Under the pieces are notes generated by a model, which worked only from the letters and a program-made list of their open reading frames with translations, made no database searches and was not told where the DNA came from. The translations under genes were made by a program, and so were the position numbers. 36,287 bases of DNA, taken from Alphaproteobacteria bacterium (GTDB taxonomy: Bacteria; Pseudomonadota; Alphaproteobacteria; Rhizobiales; JAJFHR01). The stretch spans positions 1-36,287 of the forward strand of contig JAJRTY010000212.1 of NCBI GenBank assembly GCA_024278055.1, given 5' to 3'. Below are positions 9,999-18,006 of the stretch, in pieces; positions within the stretch are counted from its first letter, which is position 1; each line of letters begins with the position of its first letter.

Positions 9999-11330
9999 AT
10001 GGCCTCAGCTGCCGAACATCTTGCCGCCAATATAAACTTTGCCTCTTTCAGCAAGGCGACAGAGTTAAAAAAGCGCATCTGGTTCACGCTGGGCGCGCTT
10101 TTGGTCTATCGGCTGGGAACATACATTCCCATCCCCGGCATTAACCTGGATGCCCTGGCTGACATTTTTAGCCAGAACCAGGGTGGTATGCTGGCATTTT
10201 TCAATACATTTGCCGGTGGCGCGGTTGGGCGCATGGCGATTTTCGCCCTCAATATCATGCCGTATATTTCGGCATCAATTATAATTCAGCTTCTCACAAC
10301 GGTTTCGCCGCATCTTGAGCAACTCAAGAAAGACGGCGAAGCAGGTCGCAAGCAAATCAATCAGTATACGCGTTATGGCACTGTGTTTCTGGCAGCTTTG
10401 CAGGGGTACGGAATTGCTGCGGGGCTTGAAAGTGCGGGGACAATTGTCAGTGATCCCGGCCTGTTTTTCCGGGCAACCACGGTAATTACGCTTGTTGGCG
10501 GCACGGTGTTTTTGATGTGGCTGGGTGAGCAGATAACCGCGCGTGGTATCGGAAACGGTATTTCACTGATAATCTTTGCCGGTATTGTTGCTGAACTGCC
10601 CTCGGCCATTGTCGGCACGCTGGAACTGGGCCGACAGGGCGCTTTATCAACCGTGTTGATCCTGTCCATTCTGGTCATGTCAATCGTGGTTATTGCCGCA
10701 ATCGTCTTTATGGAACGGGCCCAAAGGCGCCTGATTGTGCAATACCCCAAGCGACAAATGGGCAATAAGGTCTATCAGGGTGATAGTTCGCATTTGCCTT
10801 TGAAATTGAATACGGCAGGTGTGATTCCGCCTATTTTCGCATCTTCATTGCTGTTGATGCCCACAACTGTGGCAGCCTTGTCACCAAATATGCCTGACTG
10901 GGCGGTGACGCTTACGGCACTTCTGGGCCGTGGTCAGCCGGGGTTTTTGGTGATTTACCTGTCATTGATCGTGTTCTTCGCATTTTTCTACACCGCCATT
11001 GTTTTTAATCCGAAAGATACTGCTGATAATCTGAAAAAATATGGCGGGTTTATTCCCGGTATCAGACCCGGAGCCCGGACGGCTGAATATATCGATTATG
11101 TTCTCACCCGGATCACCGTTATTGGCGCACTTTACCTTGCTGCTATTTCCCTGTTGCCGGAACTTTTGATCGCCAATCTGGCGTTACCGTTTTATTTCGG
11201 CGGCACGTCCCTGCTGATTGTTGTGTCAGTGACCATGGACACAGTTTCGCAGATACAAAGCCATCTTTTGGCGCACCAATACGAAGGTCTGGTTAAAAAA
11301 TCCAAACTGAGAGGGGGGCGGCGGCGATGA
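9999..11330 (+). CDS. secY: Preprotein translocase subunit SecY
   Basis: SecY is the pore of the SecYEG channel that exports or inserts proteins at the inner membrane. The 443 residues show ten hydrophobic segments, the plug-region sequence YRLGTYIPIPGINLDALADI and the conserved PHLEQLKKDGEAGRKQINQY cytoplasmic loop. GCAGGAG at about 9983-9989 precedes ATG 9999. The gene lies downstream of rplO as in nearly all bacteria, and its TGA overlaps the adk ATG (ATGA). Confidence 0.98.
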   Translation: MASAAEHLAANINFASFSKATELKKRIWFTLGALLVYRLGTYIPIPGINLDALADIFSQNQGGMLAFFNTFAGGAVGRMAIFALNIMPYISASIIIQLLTTVSPHLEQLKKDGEAGRKQINQYTRYGTVFLAALQGYGIAAGLESAGTIVSDPGLFFRATTVITLVGGTVFLMWLGEQITARGIGNGISLIIFAGIVAELPSAIVGTLELGRQGALSTVLILSILVMSIVVIAAIVFMERAQRRLIVQYPKRQMGNKVYQGDSSHLPLKLNTAGVIPPIFASSLLLMPTTVAALSPNMPDWAVTLTALLGRGQPGFLVIYLSLIVFFAFFYTAIVFNPKDTADNLKKYGGFIPGIRPGARTAEYIDYVLTRITVIGALYLAAISLLPELLIANLALPFYFGGTSLLIVVSVTMDTVSQIQSHLLAHQYEGLVKKSKLRGGRRR

Positions 11331-11902
11331 AGCTGATTTTGCTCGGGCCTCCCGGAGCTGGAAAAGGCACACAAGCGCAACGTCTGGAAGAAAACCACGG
11401 GTACATTCAGCTTTCCACCGGCGACATGTTGCGAGCAGCTGTAGCTGCTGGCACCGAGATTGGACTTCTGGCAAAAGGTTTAATGGCGCGCGGCGAACTG
11501 GTTCCCAATGATGTGGTTGTCGAAATAATTTCCGAGCGAATTGCTCAACCTGATTGCGCCGAGGGATTTATCCTTGATGGATTTCCCCGCAATGTGGCCC
11601 AGGCTGAAGCTCTGGATGAGATGCTTGACGAAAAAAACCTGAAACTCGACGCTGTTGTCGAAATAGCCGTTAACGACGGTATTTTGATCAACCGGATTGA
11701 AAAACGCGCAAGTGAAACCGTAGGTGGACCGCGCGAGGATGATAATGCGGAAAGTCTGAAAAACCGCCTTGTTGTCTATCATGAGCAAACCGCGCCTTTG
11801 ATCGAATATTATCAAAAAAAAGGTGTTTTAAAGTCAATTGACGGCATGGCCGATGTTGATGAAGTCAGTAACCAGATTGAGGAGGTGTTGAAGCAACTCT
11901 AA
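11327..11902 (+). CDS. adk: Adenylate kinase (short-lid form)
   Basis: Adenylate kinase interconverts ATP + AMP and 2 ADP in the cytoplasm. The 191 residues show the P-loop GPPGAGKGTQ (about residues 7-16), the AMP-binding STGDMLRAA and the DGFPRN motif. Where long forms carry the 30-residue zinc or non-zinc lid, there is only a short connection (GGPREDDNAESLKNRL), as is usual in alphaproteobacteria. It is translationally coupled to secY by a 4-base overlap. Confidence 0.97.
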   Translation: MKLILLGPPGAGKGTQAQRLEENHGYIQLSTGDMLRAAVAAGTEIGLLAKGLMARGELVPNDVVVEIISERIAQPDCAEGFILDGFPRNVAQAEALDEMLDEKNLKLDAVVEIAVNDGILINRIEKRASETVGGPREDDNAESLKNRLVVYHEQTAPLIEYYQKKGVLKSIDGMADVDEVSNQIEEVLKQL

Positions 11903-11930
11903 CTTTGATAAGAAATGCGCATATAAGCTG

Positions 11931-11959
11931 TTGACGAAGGTTGTAGGAATCCTTTAAAA
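11931..11959 (+). promoter_or_regulatory. Possible internal promoter before rpsM
   Basis: TTGACG (11931-11936) followed after 16-17 bases by TTTAAAA (about 11953-11959) resembles a sigma-70 type promoter in the 207-base gap between adk and rpsM. It could give a separate supply of rpsM-rpsK-rpoA-rplQ transcripts. The -10 match is only partial and the leader would be about 145 bases. Confidence 0.35.
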
Positions 11960-12109
11960 GTCCCCAATCTCTATATCTGGCTTAAACGGCACTGACCTGA
12001 GAGGTGATTCTCGCAAAAAAGGACGGTGGCCGGTGTTTAGCTGTGCAAAATATATGTTGAAGCGGTTGTTGAGACCCTTGTAATTTTTAAAAAACTTGGA
12101 GGCCAAATT

Positions 12110-12478
12110 GTGGCTCGAATAGCAGGTGTAAATATTCCAACCGGTAAGCGCGTAGAAATCGGGCTGCGCTACATTCACGGCATCGGTCCCGCGCACGCCA
12201 AACAGATATGTGAAAAGGTTTCAATCCCGCGCGAAAGACGTGTTAATGAACTGTCTGATGCCGAAGTGATCCAGATCCGCGAAGTTATAGAACGCGATTA
12301 TCTGGTGGAAGGTGATTTGCGACGCGATACAGCGGTTAACATCAAACGCCTTATGGACCTTGGCTGTTATAGAGGACTTCGTCACAGGCGTGGTCTGCCG
12401 GTTCGTGGCCAGAGAACTCATACCAATGCACGTACACGCAAAGGTCCCGCCAAAGCGATTGCGGGCAAGAAGAAATAA
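12110..12478 (+). CDS. rpsM: 30S ribosomal protein S13
   Basis: The 122-residue S13 starts with GTG ([20 protein letters not shown]) and has the helix-two-turn-helix core and the C-terminal [19 protein letters not shown]. It contacts the P-site tRNA and forms intersubunit bridges. The GTG start is fixed by GGAGG at 12098-12102 and by family alignment. No rpmJ or infA lies between secY and rpsM. Confidence 0.98.
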   Translation: MARIAGVNIPTGKRVEIGLRYIHGIGPAHAKQICEKVSIPRERRVNELSDAEVIQIREVIERDYLVEGDLRRDTAVNIKRLMDLGCYRGLRHRRGLPVRGQRTHTNARTRKGPAKAIAGKKK

Positions 12479-12552
12479 TCTGGCTGCTCATCATTCAGCC
12501 GTTTTCAGACAACAGACAAGCGACACTTTAAAGAAAGCATTAGGCATTAAGT

Positions 12553-12942
12553 ATGGCCAAGGAAAAAACCAAAGTCAGGCGTAAAGAGCGTAAAAACATC
12601 GCCACAGGTGTGGCGCATGTGAATGCGACGTTTAACAACACCATGATCACCATTTCAGATACTCAGGGAAATACCATTTCCTGGGCGTCAGCTGGAATGA
12701 TGGGGTTTAAGGGCTCGCGTAAATCCACGCCATATGCAGCACAGCTGGCTGCAGAAGATGCCGGTAAAAAGGCTATGGAACATGGAATGAAGACATTGGA
12801 AGTTGAAGTGCGCGGACCAGGTTCCGGTCGTGAATCCGCTTTGCGGGCACTTCAGACTGTCGGGTTCCAGATCACGACGATTAAAGATGTGACACCGATA
12901 CCGCATAATGGGTGCCGCCCGCCCAAGCGTCGCCGGGTTTAG
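12553..12942 (+). CDS. rpsK: 30S ribosomal protein S11
   Basis: The 129-residue S11 contains [20 protein letters not shown] and ends with the conserved [18 protein letters not shown]. It forms part of the platform and mRNA exit region with S7 and S18. rpsD, which follows rpsK in E. coli, is absent; rpoA comes next. It ends in TAG. Confidence 0.98.
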   Translation: MAKEKTKVRRKERKNIATGVAHVNATFNNTMITISDTQGNTISWASAGMMGFKGSRKSTPYAAQLAAEDAGKKAMEHGMKTLEVEVRGPGSGRESALRALQTVGFQITTIKDVTPIPHNGCRPPKRRRV

Positions 12943-12961
12943 CTTAAATATCGGTAGTAAA

Positions 12962-12995
12962 CAGGGCAGCGGCGCTGTCTTGAGTATTTTTATTT
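12962..12995 (+). terminator. Hairpin with T-rich tail between rpsK and rpoA
   Basis: CAGGGCAGC (12962-12970) pairs with GCTGTCTTG (12974-12982), including two G-T pairs, around a GGC loop. It is followed by AGTATTTTTATTT. This attenuator-like element could set the ratio of rpoA transcripts to upstream ribosomal protein transcripts. Termination must be incomplete because rpoA is essential. Confidence 0.4.
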
Positions 12996-13063
12996 AAAAA
13001 CTATTGCTGTTTTCCAATCTCGCGAATTCGGAAAACAAGCTTTGCAGGATAGAGGTTCCCAAG

Positions 13064-14080
13064 GTGATTCATAAGAATTGGCAAGAGCTTATCAAACCGA
13101 CAAAACTGGACATCAGCGCCGGACATGACGGCCAGCGCTTAGGCACCGTTGTGGCCGAACCCCTGGAAAGGGGTTTTGGCCTAACACTTGGCAATGCGCT
13201 GCGGCGTGTGTTGTTGTCATCACTTCAGGGTGCGGCTGTCAACTCGGTTCAGATTGATGGTGTTCTCCACGAATTTTCAACAATTTCGGGTGTTCGCGAG
13301 GATATTACTGACGTTGTCCTCAACATCAAGGAAATTGCCGTCCGCATGCATGTGGAAGGCCCGCGCCGGGTTATTCTGCATAAAGAGGGCCCTGGTGTTG
13401 TGACTGCCGGTGATATTGAAGAAACCGCGGATGTGGAAATTCTCAATCCTGAACATGTTCTGTGTACGCTGGATGAAAAAACAGATATCCGTATGGAGTT
13501 CACGGTCAACACCGGCAAGGGCTATGTGCCAGCAGAGCGCAATCGGCCGGAAGATGCACCGATTGGTCTTATTCCTGTCGACAGTCTTTACAGCCCGGTT
13601 ACCAAGGTTTCCTACAAGGTTGAGAACACCCGCGAAGGCCAGGTTCTCGATTATGACAAGCTGACCATGCAGATTGAAACCGATGGTTCAGTGACGCCCG
13701 AAGATGCGGTAGCTTTTTCGGCCAGAATTTTGCAGGATCAATTGCAGATTTTCGTCAACTTTGAAGAGCCCAAAGCAGAAGTCGTCGAAGAAAAAGGCCC
13801 CGAGCTTGAATTCAATGCAGCTCTGCTTAAAAAGGTTGATGAGCTTGAATTGTCCGTGCGCTCAGCTAATTGCCTGAAAAACGATAATATCGTATATATC
13901 GGTGATCTTATTCAAAAGAGCGAAGCGGAAATGTTGCGGACACCTAACTTTGGCCGCAAGTCATTGAACGAGATCAAGGAAGTTCTGGCGCAGATGGGTC
14001 TGCATCTGGGTATGGAAGTGCCAAACTGGCCACCTGAGAATATTGAAGATCTGGCCAAACGGTTTGAAGATCATTATTAA
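13064..14080 (+). CDS. rpoA: DNA-directed RNA polymerase subunit alpha
   Basis: RpoA dimerises to start core polymerase assembly. The 338 residues hold the N-terminal dimerisation domain ([20 protein letters not shown]) and the C-terminal helix-hairpin-helix domain that contacts UP elements and activators ([20 protein letters not shown]). The start is taken at GTG 13064 ([12 protein letters not shown]), which matches the usual family N-terminus and has AGAGG at 13051-13055. A longer frame opens at TTG 13004 but adds 20 residues not typical of the family. Confidence 0.95.
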   Translation: MIHKNWQELIKPTKLDISAGHDGQRLGTVVAEPLERGFGLTLGNALRRVLLSSLQGAAVNSVQIDGVLHEFSTISGVREDITDVVLNIKEIAVRMHVEGPRRVILHKEGPGVVTAGDIEETADVEILNPEHVLCTLDEKTDIRMEFTVNTGKGYVPAERNRPEDAPIGLIPVDSLYSPVTKVSYKVENTREGQVLDYDKLTMQIETDGSVTPEDAVAFSARILQDQLQIFVNFEEPKAEVVEEKGPELEFNAALLKKVDELELSVRSANCLKNDNIVYIGDLIQKSEAEMLRTPNFGRKSLNEIKEVLAQMGLHLGMEVPNWPPENIEDLAKRFEDHY

Positions 14081-14126
14081 AACCACCATTGCATTAAAGT
14101 AATGCGTTAAATTGGAGACCAAGAAT

Positions 14127-14564
14127 ATGCGACACGGTAAAGCGCACAGAAAGCTCAACCGGACAGCAAGTCACCGCAAGGCGATGTTCAAGAACATGGC
14201 GGCTGCGTTGATTAAGCACGAGCAGATTGTAACCACCTTGCCCAAGGCAAAAGAGTTGCGTCCGATCGTCGAAAAGCTGATTACTTTGGGCAAGCGCGGT
14301 GATCTGCATGCCCGGCGACAGGCGCATAGCCGACTGCAGGACAAGGACATGGTTTCCAAGCTGTTTGATACGCTGGGAGCGCGCTATTCAGAGCGCAATG
14401 GCGGCTATACCCGTATCATGAAGGCGGGATATCGATTTGGCGATAGTGCGCCGATGGCGGTGATAGAATTTGTTGACCGTGATCCTGAAGCCAAGGGCAA
14501 GGACTCCGGTCCGGTTATGGTGGATGATGATGTGCCGACAGAAGCAGCAAGTGCTGCTGCGTAA
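14127..14564 (+). CDS. rplQ: 50S ribosomal protein L17
   Basis: The 145-residue L17 begins [20 protein letters not shown], the family signature. The last 30 or so residues are an acidic and alanine-rich extension beyond the core. ATG 14127 is set by the family N-terminus and GGAG at 14114-14117. It is the last gene of the ribosomal cluster and is followed by a strong terminator. Confidence 0.97.
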   Translation: MRHGKAHRKLNRTASHRKAMFKNMAAALIKHEQIVTTLPKAKELRPIVEKLITLGKRGDLHARRQAHSRLQDKDMVSKLFDTLGARYSERNGGYTRIMKAGYRFGDSAPMAVIEFVDRDPEAKGKDSGPVMVDDDVPTEAASAAA

Positions 14565-14591
14565 AACTTTTTTAAGCGCACAATCAATTCG

Positions 14592-14627
14592 AAAAACGGC
14601 AGCCTGTTGCAGGTCTGCCGTTTTTTT
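14592..14627 (+). terminator. Intrinsic terminator of the ribosomal protein cluster
   Basis: AAAAACGGCAG (14592-14602) pairs with CTGCCGTTTTT (14615-14625), and an inner CCTG/CAGG pair closes a TTG loop with one bulged T. Seven T residues follow the G+C-rich stem (14621-14627). It lies 28 bases after the rplQ stop and is the clearest intrinsic terminator in the window. Confidence 0.9.
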
Positions 14628-14651
14628 GTGATGTATGAGGGGTATTGCCGG

Positions 14652-14680
14652 TTGGCGTGAGGCGCTGCAAACGCTATATC
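14652..14680 (+). promoter_or_regulatory. Sigma-70 type promoter for the degP-like gene
   Basis: TTGGCG (14652-14657) and TATATC (14675-14680) are separated by exactly 17 bases. CTATAT at 14674-14679 fits the alphaproteobacterial -10 form. Transcription would start near 14687. That leaves about 25 bases before ATG 14712 but almost none before the alternative TTG 14691. Its place directly after the rplQ terminator supports a new transcription unit. Confidence 0.6.
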
Positions 14681-14711
14681 AGAGGTTGGTTTGAAAAAAA
14701 GGACCTGTATC

Positions 14712-16112
14712 ATGATCTCGAATTTGAAGCTGATTTGCTTTGGCCTGCTGCTGATTTTCAGTAGCGCGCCGGTTCAGGCACAAAAGACGGTTCCCGGTTC
14801 GTCGCTTCAGGTTCAGTTGTCATTTGCTCCCATCGTCAAAAAGGCAGCCCCGGCTGTCGTCAATGTATTTTCAAAGCGCGTCATCAAACGGCGCTCGTCG
14901 CCTTTTCTGGATGATCCGATTTTCCGCCGGTTTTTTGGCCGAAATCAGGGATTGCCACGCGCGCGGGTGGAAAATTCCCTGGGTTCTGGTGTCATCGTCA
15001 GTGCGGACGGTATTATTGTGACCAATAATCACGTGGTAAAGGGTGGCACCGAAATACAGGTTGTGCTGGCCGATCGTCGTGAATTTTCAGCCCGTATTAT
15101 TCTTGCTGATGAAAAAACCGATCTTGCAATTTTGAAAATTGATGCCCGCGTCAAAAACCTACCGTTTATCAAGTTCCAGAATTCTGACGAACTTGAAGTG
15201 GGGGATCTGGTGCTGGCCATTGGCAATCCCTTTGGGGTTGGGCAAACGGTGACCAGCGGTATTGTATCGGCTTTGGCCCGCACACAAGTGGGCATTACCA
15301 ATTACCAGTTTTTTATTCAAACAGATGCCGCCATTAATCCGGGGAATTCCGGCGGGGCTTTGATTGATGTTAATGGCGAACTGGTAGGAATTAACACCGC
15401 GATATTTTCTCGCAGCGGCGGCTCAAACGGTATCGGGTTTGCCATTCCGGCCAATATGGTGCGATCGGTGGTTGAGGCAGCACGGGTTGGCAAAAGGGTC
15501 AAGAGGCCGTGGCTGGGGGCTCAATTGTTGCAATTAACCTCGGAACTTGCTGAATCCTTTGGCCTCGATAAGCCCGCCGGGGTTCTGGTCGGTAATATTT
15601 ACCCTGGAGGACCTGCTGCAAAAGCCGGGCTGAAACGCGGTGATATAATTTTGTCGATTAATGGCTATGATGTTTTTGCGCCAACCGAATTTAATTTTCG
15701 GTTTGCGACCTTGAGGATAGGGCGGGATGTTGATGTTAAATTCCAGCGTCGCGGTAAAATCAGAACATCGCGCATCAGATTGATATCGCCGCCAGAAACC
15801 CCGCCGGCGAGATTGACGCGATTGAGAGGAAATCATCCTCTTTCCCAGGTAAAAGTTGCCAATCTTTCGCCTGCGGTTACTGAGGAAATGCAGTTGAAAA
15901 CCACAACACGGCGAGGGGTTGTGATTGTCGATTCCCGGCGCACTCTTGCCGGACGTTATGGCCTCAAACGCGGTGATATTATCGCGGCAGTACAGGGGGT
16001 CGAAGTGACCGGGGTAAGGGGGCTGGTGAAGCTCTTGCGGGAACCTTCGAGTTATTGGGAGATAACTGTGCAGCGAGGGCCCAAGGTTTTCAACTGGCGC
16101 ATAGGCAGCTGA
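14712..16112 (+). CDS. degP: DegP/HtrA-family periplasmic serine protease
   Basis: The 466-residue protein starts with a signal peptide (ISNLKLICFGLLLIFSSAPV, cleavage expected near VQA-Q). The trypsin-like domain shows the catalytic triad His107 (TNNHVVKGG), Asp137 (KTDLAILKID) and Ser213 (INPGNSGGAL), followed by two PDZ domains (about 265-350 and 375-460). HtrA proteases degrade or hold misfolded envelope proteins. The start is ATG 14712, with AAAGGA at 14698-14703 and a promoter ending at 14680. TTG 14691 would add MKKRTCI-like residues and cannot be fully excluded. rarA begins 4 bases after its stop. DegP and DegQ cannot be told apart from sequence alone. Confidence 0.93.
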   Translation: MISNLKLICFGLLLIFSSAPVQAQKTVPGSSLQVQLSFAPIVKKAAPAVVNVFSKRVIKRRSSPFLDDPIFRRFFGRNQGLPRARVENSLGSGVIVSADGIIVTNNHVVKGGTEIQVVLADRREFSARIILADEKTDLAILKIDARVKNLPFIKFQNSDELEVGDLVLAIGNPFGVGQTVTSGIVSALARTQVGITNYQFFIQTDAAINPGNSGGALIDVNGELVGINTAIFSRSGGSNGIGFAIPANMVRSVVEAARVGKRVKRPWLGAQLLQLTSELAESFGLDKPAGVLVGNIYPGGPAAKAGLKRGDIILSINGYDVFAPTEFNFRFATLRIGRDVDVKFQRRGKIRTSRIRLISPPETPPARLTRLRGNHPLSQVKVANLSPAVTEEMQLKTTTRRGVVIVDSRRTLAGRYGLKRGDIIAAVQGVEVTGVRGLVKLLREPSSYWEITVQRGPKVFNWRIGS

Positions 16113-16115
16113 GCT

Positions 16116-17426
16116 GTGGCATCGCTGTTTGAAGCAGCCGGTCTTGATAAAAATGCACCGCGCCCGTTGGCGGATCGCTTAAGGCCGCACTCACTGGAAG
16201 ATGTTATCGGCCAACAGCATTTGCTCGGCCCTGACGGTCCGCTGAAAGCGATGGTGGATGCCAAGCGCTTTACATCGATGATTCTGTGGGGTCCGCCGGG
16301 TACCGGAAAAACCACCATCGCACGCTTAATAGCGAAAGTGAGCGATACCCATTTTGAACAGATGTCAGCCATTTTTTCCGGTGTGCAGGATTTGCGTAAA
16401 ATCTTTGATGCCGCGCGAAAACGGCGCGAGGAGGGCCGGGGCACCTTATTGTTCATTGATGAAATCCATCGCTTTAACAGGGCCCAGCAGGATGGTTTTC
16501 TGCCGCATATGGAAGAAGGCACAATCATTCTGATTGGCGCAACTACTGAAAATCCTTCGTTCGAGCTTAACGGTGCATTGTTGTCGCGCGCTCAGGTGTT
16601 GACATTAAAGCGGTTGGACGCAGAGGCCCTGTCTGTTCTGCTGGTTCGGGCGGAAGATCATGAGCAGCGAAAGCTGCCGCTTGATGAGGAGGCCCGCGAG
16701 ATTTTGATCTCTCTGGCGGATGGTGACGGGCGTTATCTTCTGACGTTAGTGGAGCAGGTGTTTATTTCTGTGCCCGGCCAGGAGGAAATATCGGCAGAGA
16801 AACTCGTAAGCCTCATTCAACGCCGCGCACCACTTTATGATAAATCACGCGACGAACATTATAATATTATCTCGGCCTTGCATAAATCCATCCGCGGGTC
16901 AGACCCCGATGCAGCCTTGTACTGGCTGGCGCGAATGCTTGTTGGCGGTGAGGGGCCGATGTTTATCGCCCGCAGGCTGGTGCGTATGGCGGTCGAGGAT
17001 ATCGGACTGGCGGACCCGCAAGCGCTTGTTCAGGCAAATGCGGCCAAAGACGCGTATGATTTTCTTGGCAGTCCTGAAGGAGAACTGGCGCTGGCGCAGG
17101 CATGTGTTTATCTCGCAACCGCCCCTAAATCCAACCGGGTTTATACAGCCTTTAAAGCTGCGATGAAAACAGCCAAGACCGGTGGCGCCCATGCACCGCC
17201 AGCAGAAATTTTGAATGCACCAACCAAACTGATGAAAGAGCAGGGCTATGGTGCCGGTTATATTTATGATCATGATACGCCGGAAGGCTTTTCCGGGCAG
17301 GATTATTTTCCAACCGAAATAGGCCGGCAGAATTATTATCAACCGGTCTCACGTGGCTTTGAGCGTGAAATCGAAAAGCGATTGGCCTATTGGGGCAATT
17401 TGCGCGGGAAATCGCAGTTAAAATAA
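16116..17426 (+). CDS. rarA: Replication-associated recombination protein RarA (AAA+ ATPase)
   Basis: RarA (MgsA, homologue of eukaryotic WRNIP1/Mgs1) is a clamp-loader-like AAA+ ATPase acting at stalled replication forks. The 436 residues contain Walker A GPPGTGKT (residues 59-66), Walker B LLFIDEIHRFN (111-121), sensor 1 GATTENPSFELN, and the C-terminal tetramerisation region with QGYGAGYIYDHD. The start is GTG 16116, 4 bases after the protease stop, with only a weak AGG upstream, so translation is probably coupled. Alphaproteobacteria commonly place rarA directly after this protease. Confidence 0.95.
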   Translation: MASLFEAAGLDKNAPRPLADRLRPHSLEDVIGQQHLLGPDGPLKAMVDAKRFTSMILWGPPGTGKTTIARLIAKVSDTHFEQMSAIFSGVQDLRKIFDAARKRREEGRGTLLFIDEIHRFNRAQQDGFLPHMEEGTIILIGATTENPSFELNGALLSRAQVLTLKRLDAEALSVLLVRAEDHEQRKLPLDEEAREILISLADGDGRYLLTLVEQVFISVPGQEEISAEKLVSLIQRRAPLYDKSRDEHYNIISALHKSIRGSDPDAALYWLARMLVGGEGPMFIARRLVRMAVEDIGLADPQALVQANAAKDAYDFLGSPEGELALAQACVYLATAPKSNRVYTAFKAAMKTAKTGGAHAPPAEILNAPTKLMKEQGYGAGYIYDHDTPEGFSGQDYFPTEIGRQNYYQPVSRGFEREIEKRLAYWGNLRGKSQLK

Positions 17427-17437
17427 TGTAAATCGAA

Positions 17438-17521
17438 CCCGTCATACCGGCGAAAGCCGGTATCCAGAACTCACAGTTCATGCCGTGCTGCCTGGATATC
17501 GGCTTTCGCCGGTATGACGGG
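17438..17521. repeat. Palindromic intergenic repeat (REP-like)
   Basis: Two 30-base arms (17438-17467 and 17492-17521) are inverted copies with one mismatch and flank a 24-base centre. The left arm itself folds into a perfect 8-bp hairpin with a GAAA loop (ATACCGGC / GCCGGTAT, 17444-17463). The right arm folds the same way with one mismatch. Sequence of this GTCATACCGGCGAAAGCCGG type is a well-known dispersed proteobacterial repeat; its chance translation gives WIPAFAGMTG. It lies between rarA and crcB and could end rarA transcripts or protect them from 3' decay. Confidence 0.85.
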
Positions 17522-17625
17522 ATTAAGCTATTGGCGTTTTTCTCGAAGTTGCCGCTATTCGAGATCTTTAAACCAATCATGATTTTTTGATGGAAAATCA
17601 CAAGCGTCGCCGCTATGTTCGCGCC

Positions 17626-18006
17626 ATGATAACAATCTTCTGGGTGGCATTGGGCGGCGCTATAGGGGCAGCGGCGCGATATTTGGTGGCAATGCAGGCT
17701 TTGCGCCTGTTTGGGCCAGGGTTTCCCTGGGGTACTTTGACGGTCAATGTTGCGGGCTCTTTGGCGATGGGCCTGCTGGCCGGATTTTTTGCCCACCGGA
17801 TGCAGGTTTCAACCGATGTCAGGATGTTTTTAATGACGGGTATTCTGGGCGGCTTTACCACGTTTTCCGCCTTTTCTCTTGATGTGTCGGTGCTGGTTGC
17901 GCGTAAGGATTATATGATGAGTGCGCTTTACATTATCGGCTCGGTTTCTCTAAGCGTCGCAGTCCTGTTAATCGGCTTGCGACTGGCGCGTGTGTGGTTT
18001 GCATGA
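17626..18006 (+). CDS. crcB: Fluoride ion channel CrcB/Fluc
   Basis: CrcB forms dual-topology dimeric channels that let fluoride leave the cell. The 126 residues have four hydrophobic segments and the family motifs GGAIGAAARYL, WGTLTVNVAGSLAMG (with the channel Asn) and GGFTTFSAFSLD (the Phe-box region). ATG 17626 gives the usual family length. ATG 17590 would add 12 residues (MENHKRRRYVRA) and has no better Shine-Dalgarno, so the start is uncertain. No fluoride riboswitch was seen upstream. The stop overlaps rluC by 4 bases (ATGA). Confidence 0.92.
   Translation: MITIFWVALGGAIGAAARYLVAMQALRLFGPGFPWGTLTVNVAGSLAMGLLAGFFAHRMQVSTDVRMFLMTGILGGFTTFSAFSLDVSVLVARKDYMMSALYIIGSVSLSVAVLLIGLRLARVWFA

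Noticed and set aside
11331-12109. infA or rpmJ between secY and rpsM
   Set aside because: Only adk and a 207-base non-coding gap are present; no L36 or IF-1 sequence is found. This is normal for alphaproteobacteria.
17427-17625. Fluoride riboswitch before crcB
   Set aside because: The conserved pseudoknot sequence of the crcB motif is not seen; the only structure is the dispersed palindrome.
17152-17796. A 214-codon minus-strand open frame across the rarA-crcB gap
   Set aside because: It is antisense to rarA and crcB, and its middle is the chance translation of the palindromic repeat (WIPAFAGMTG).
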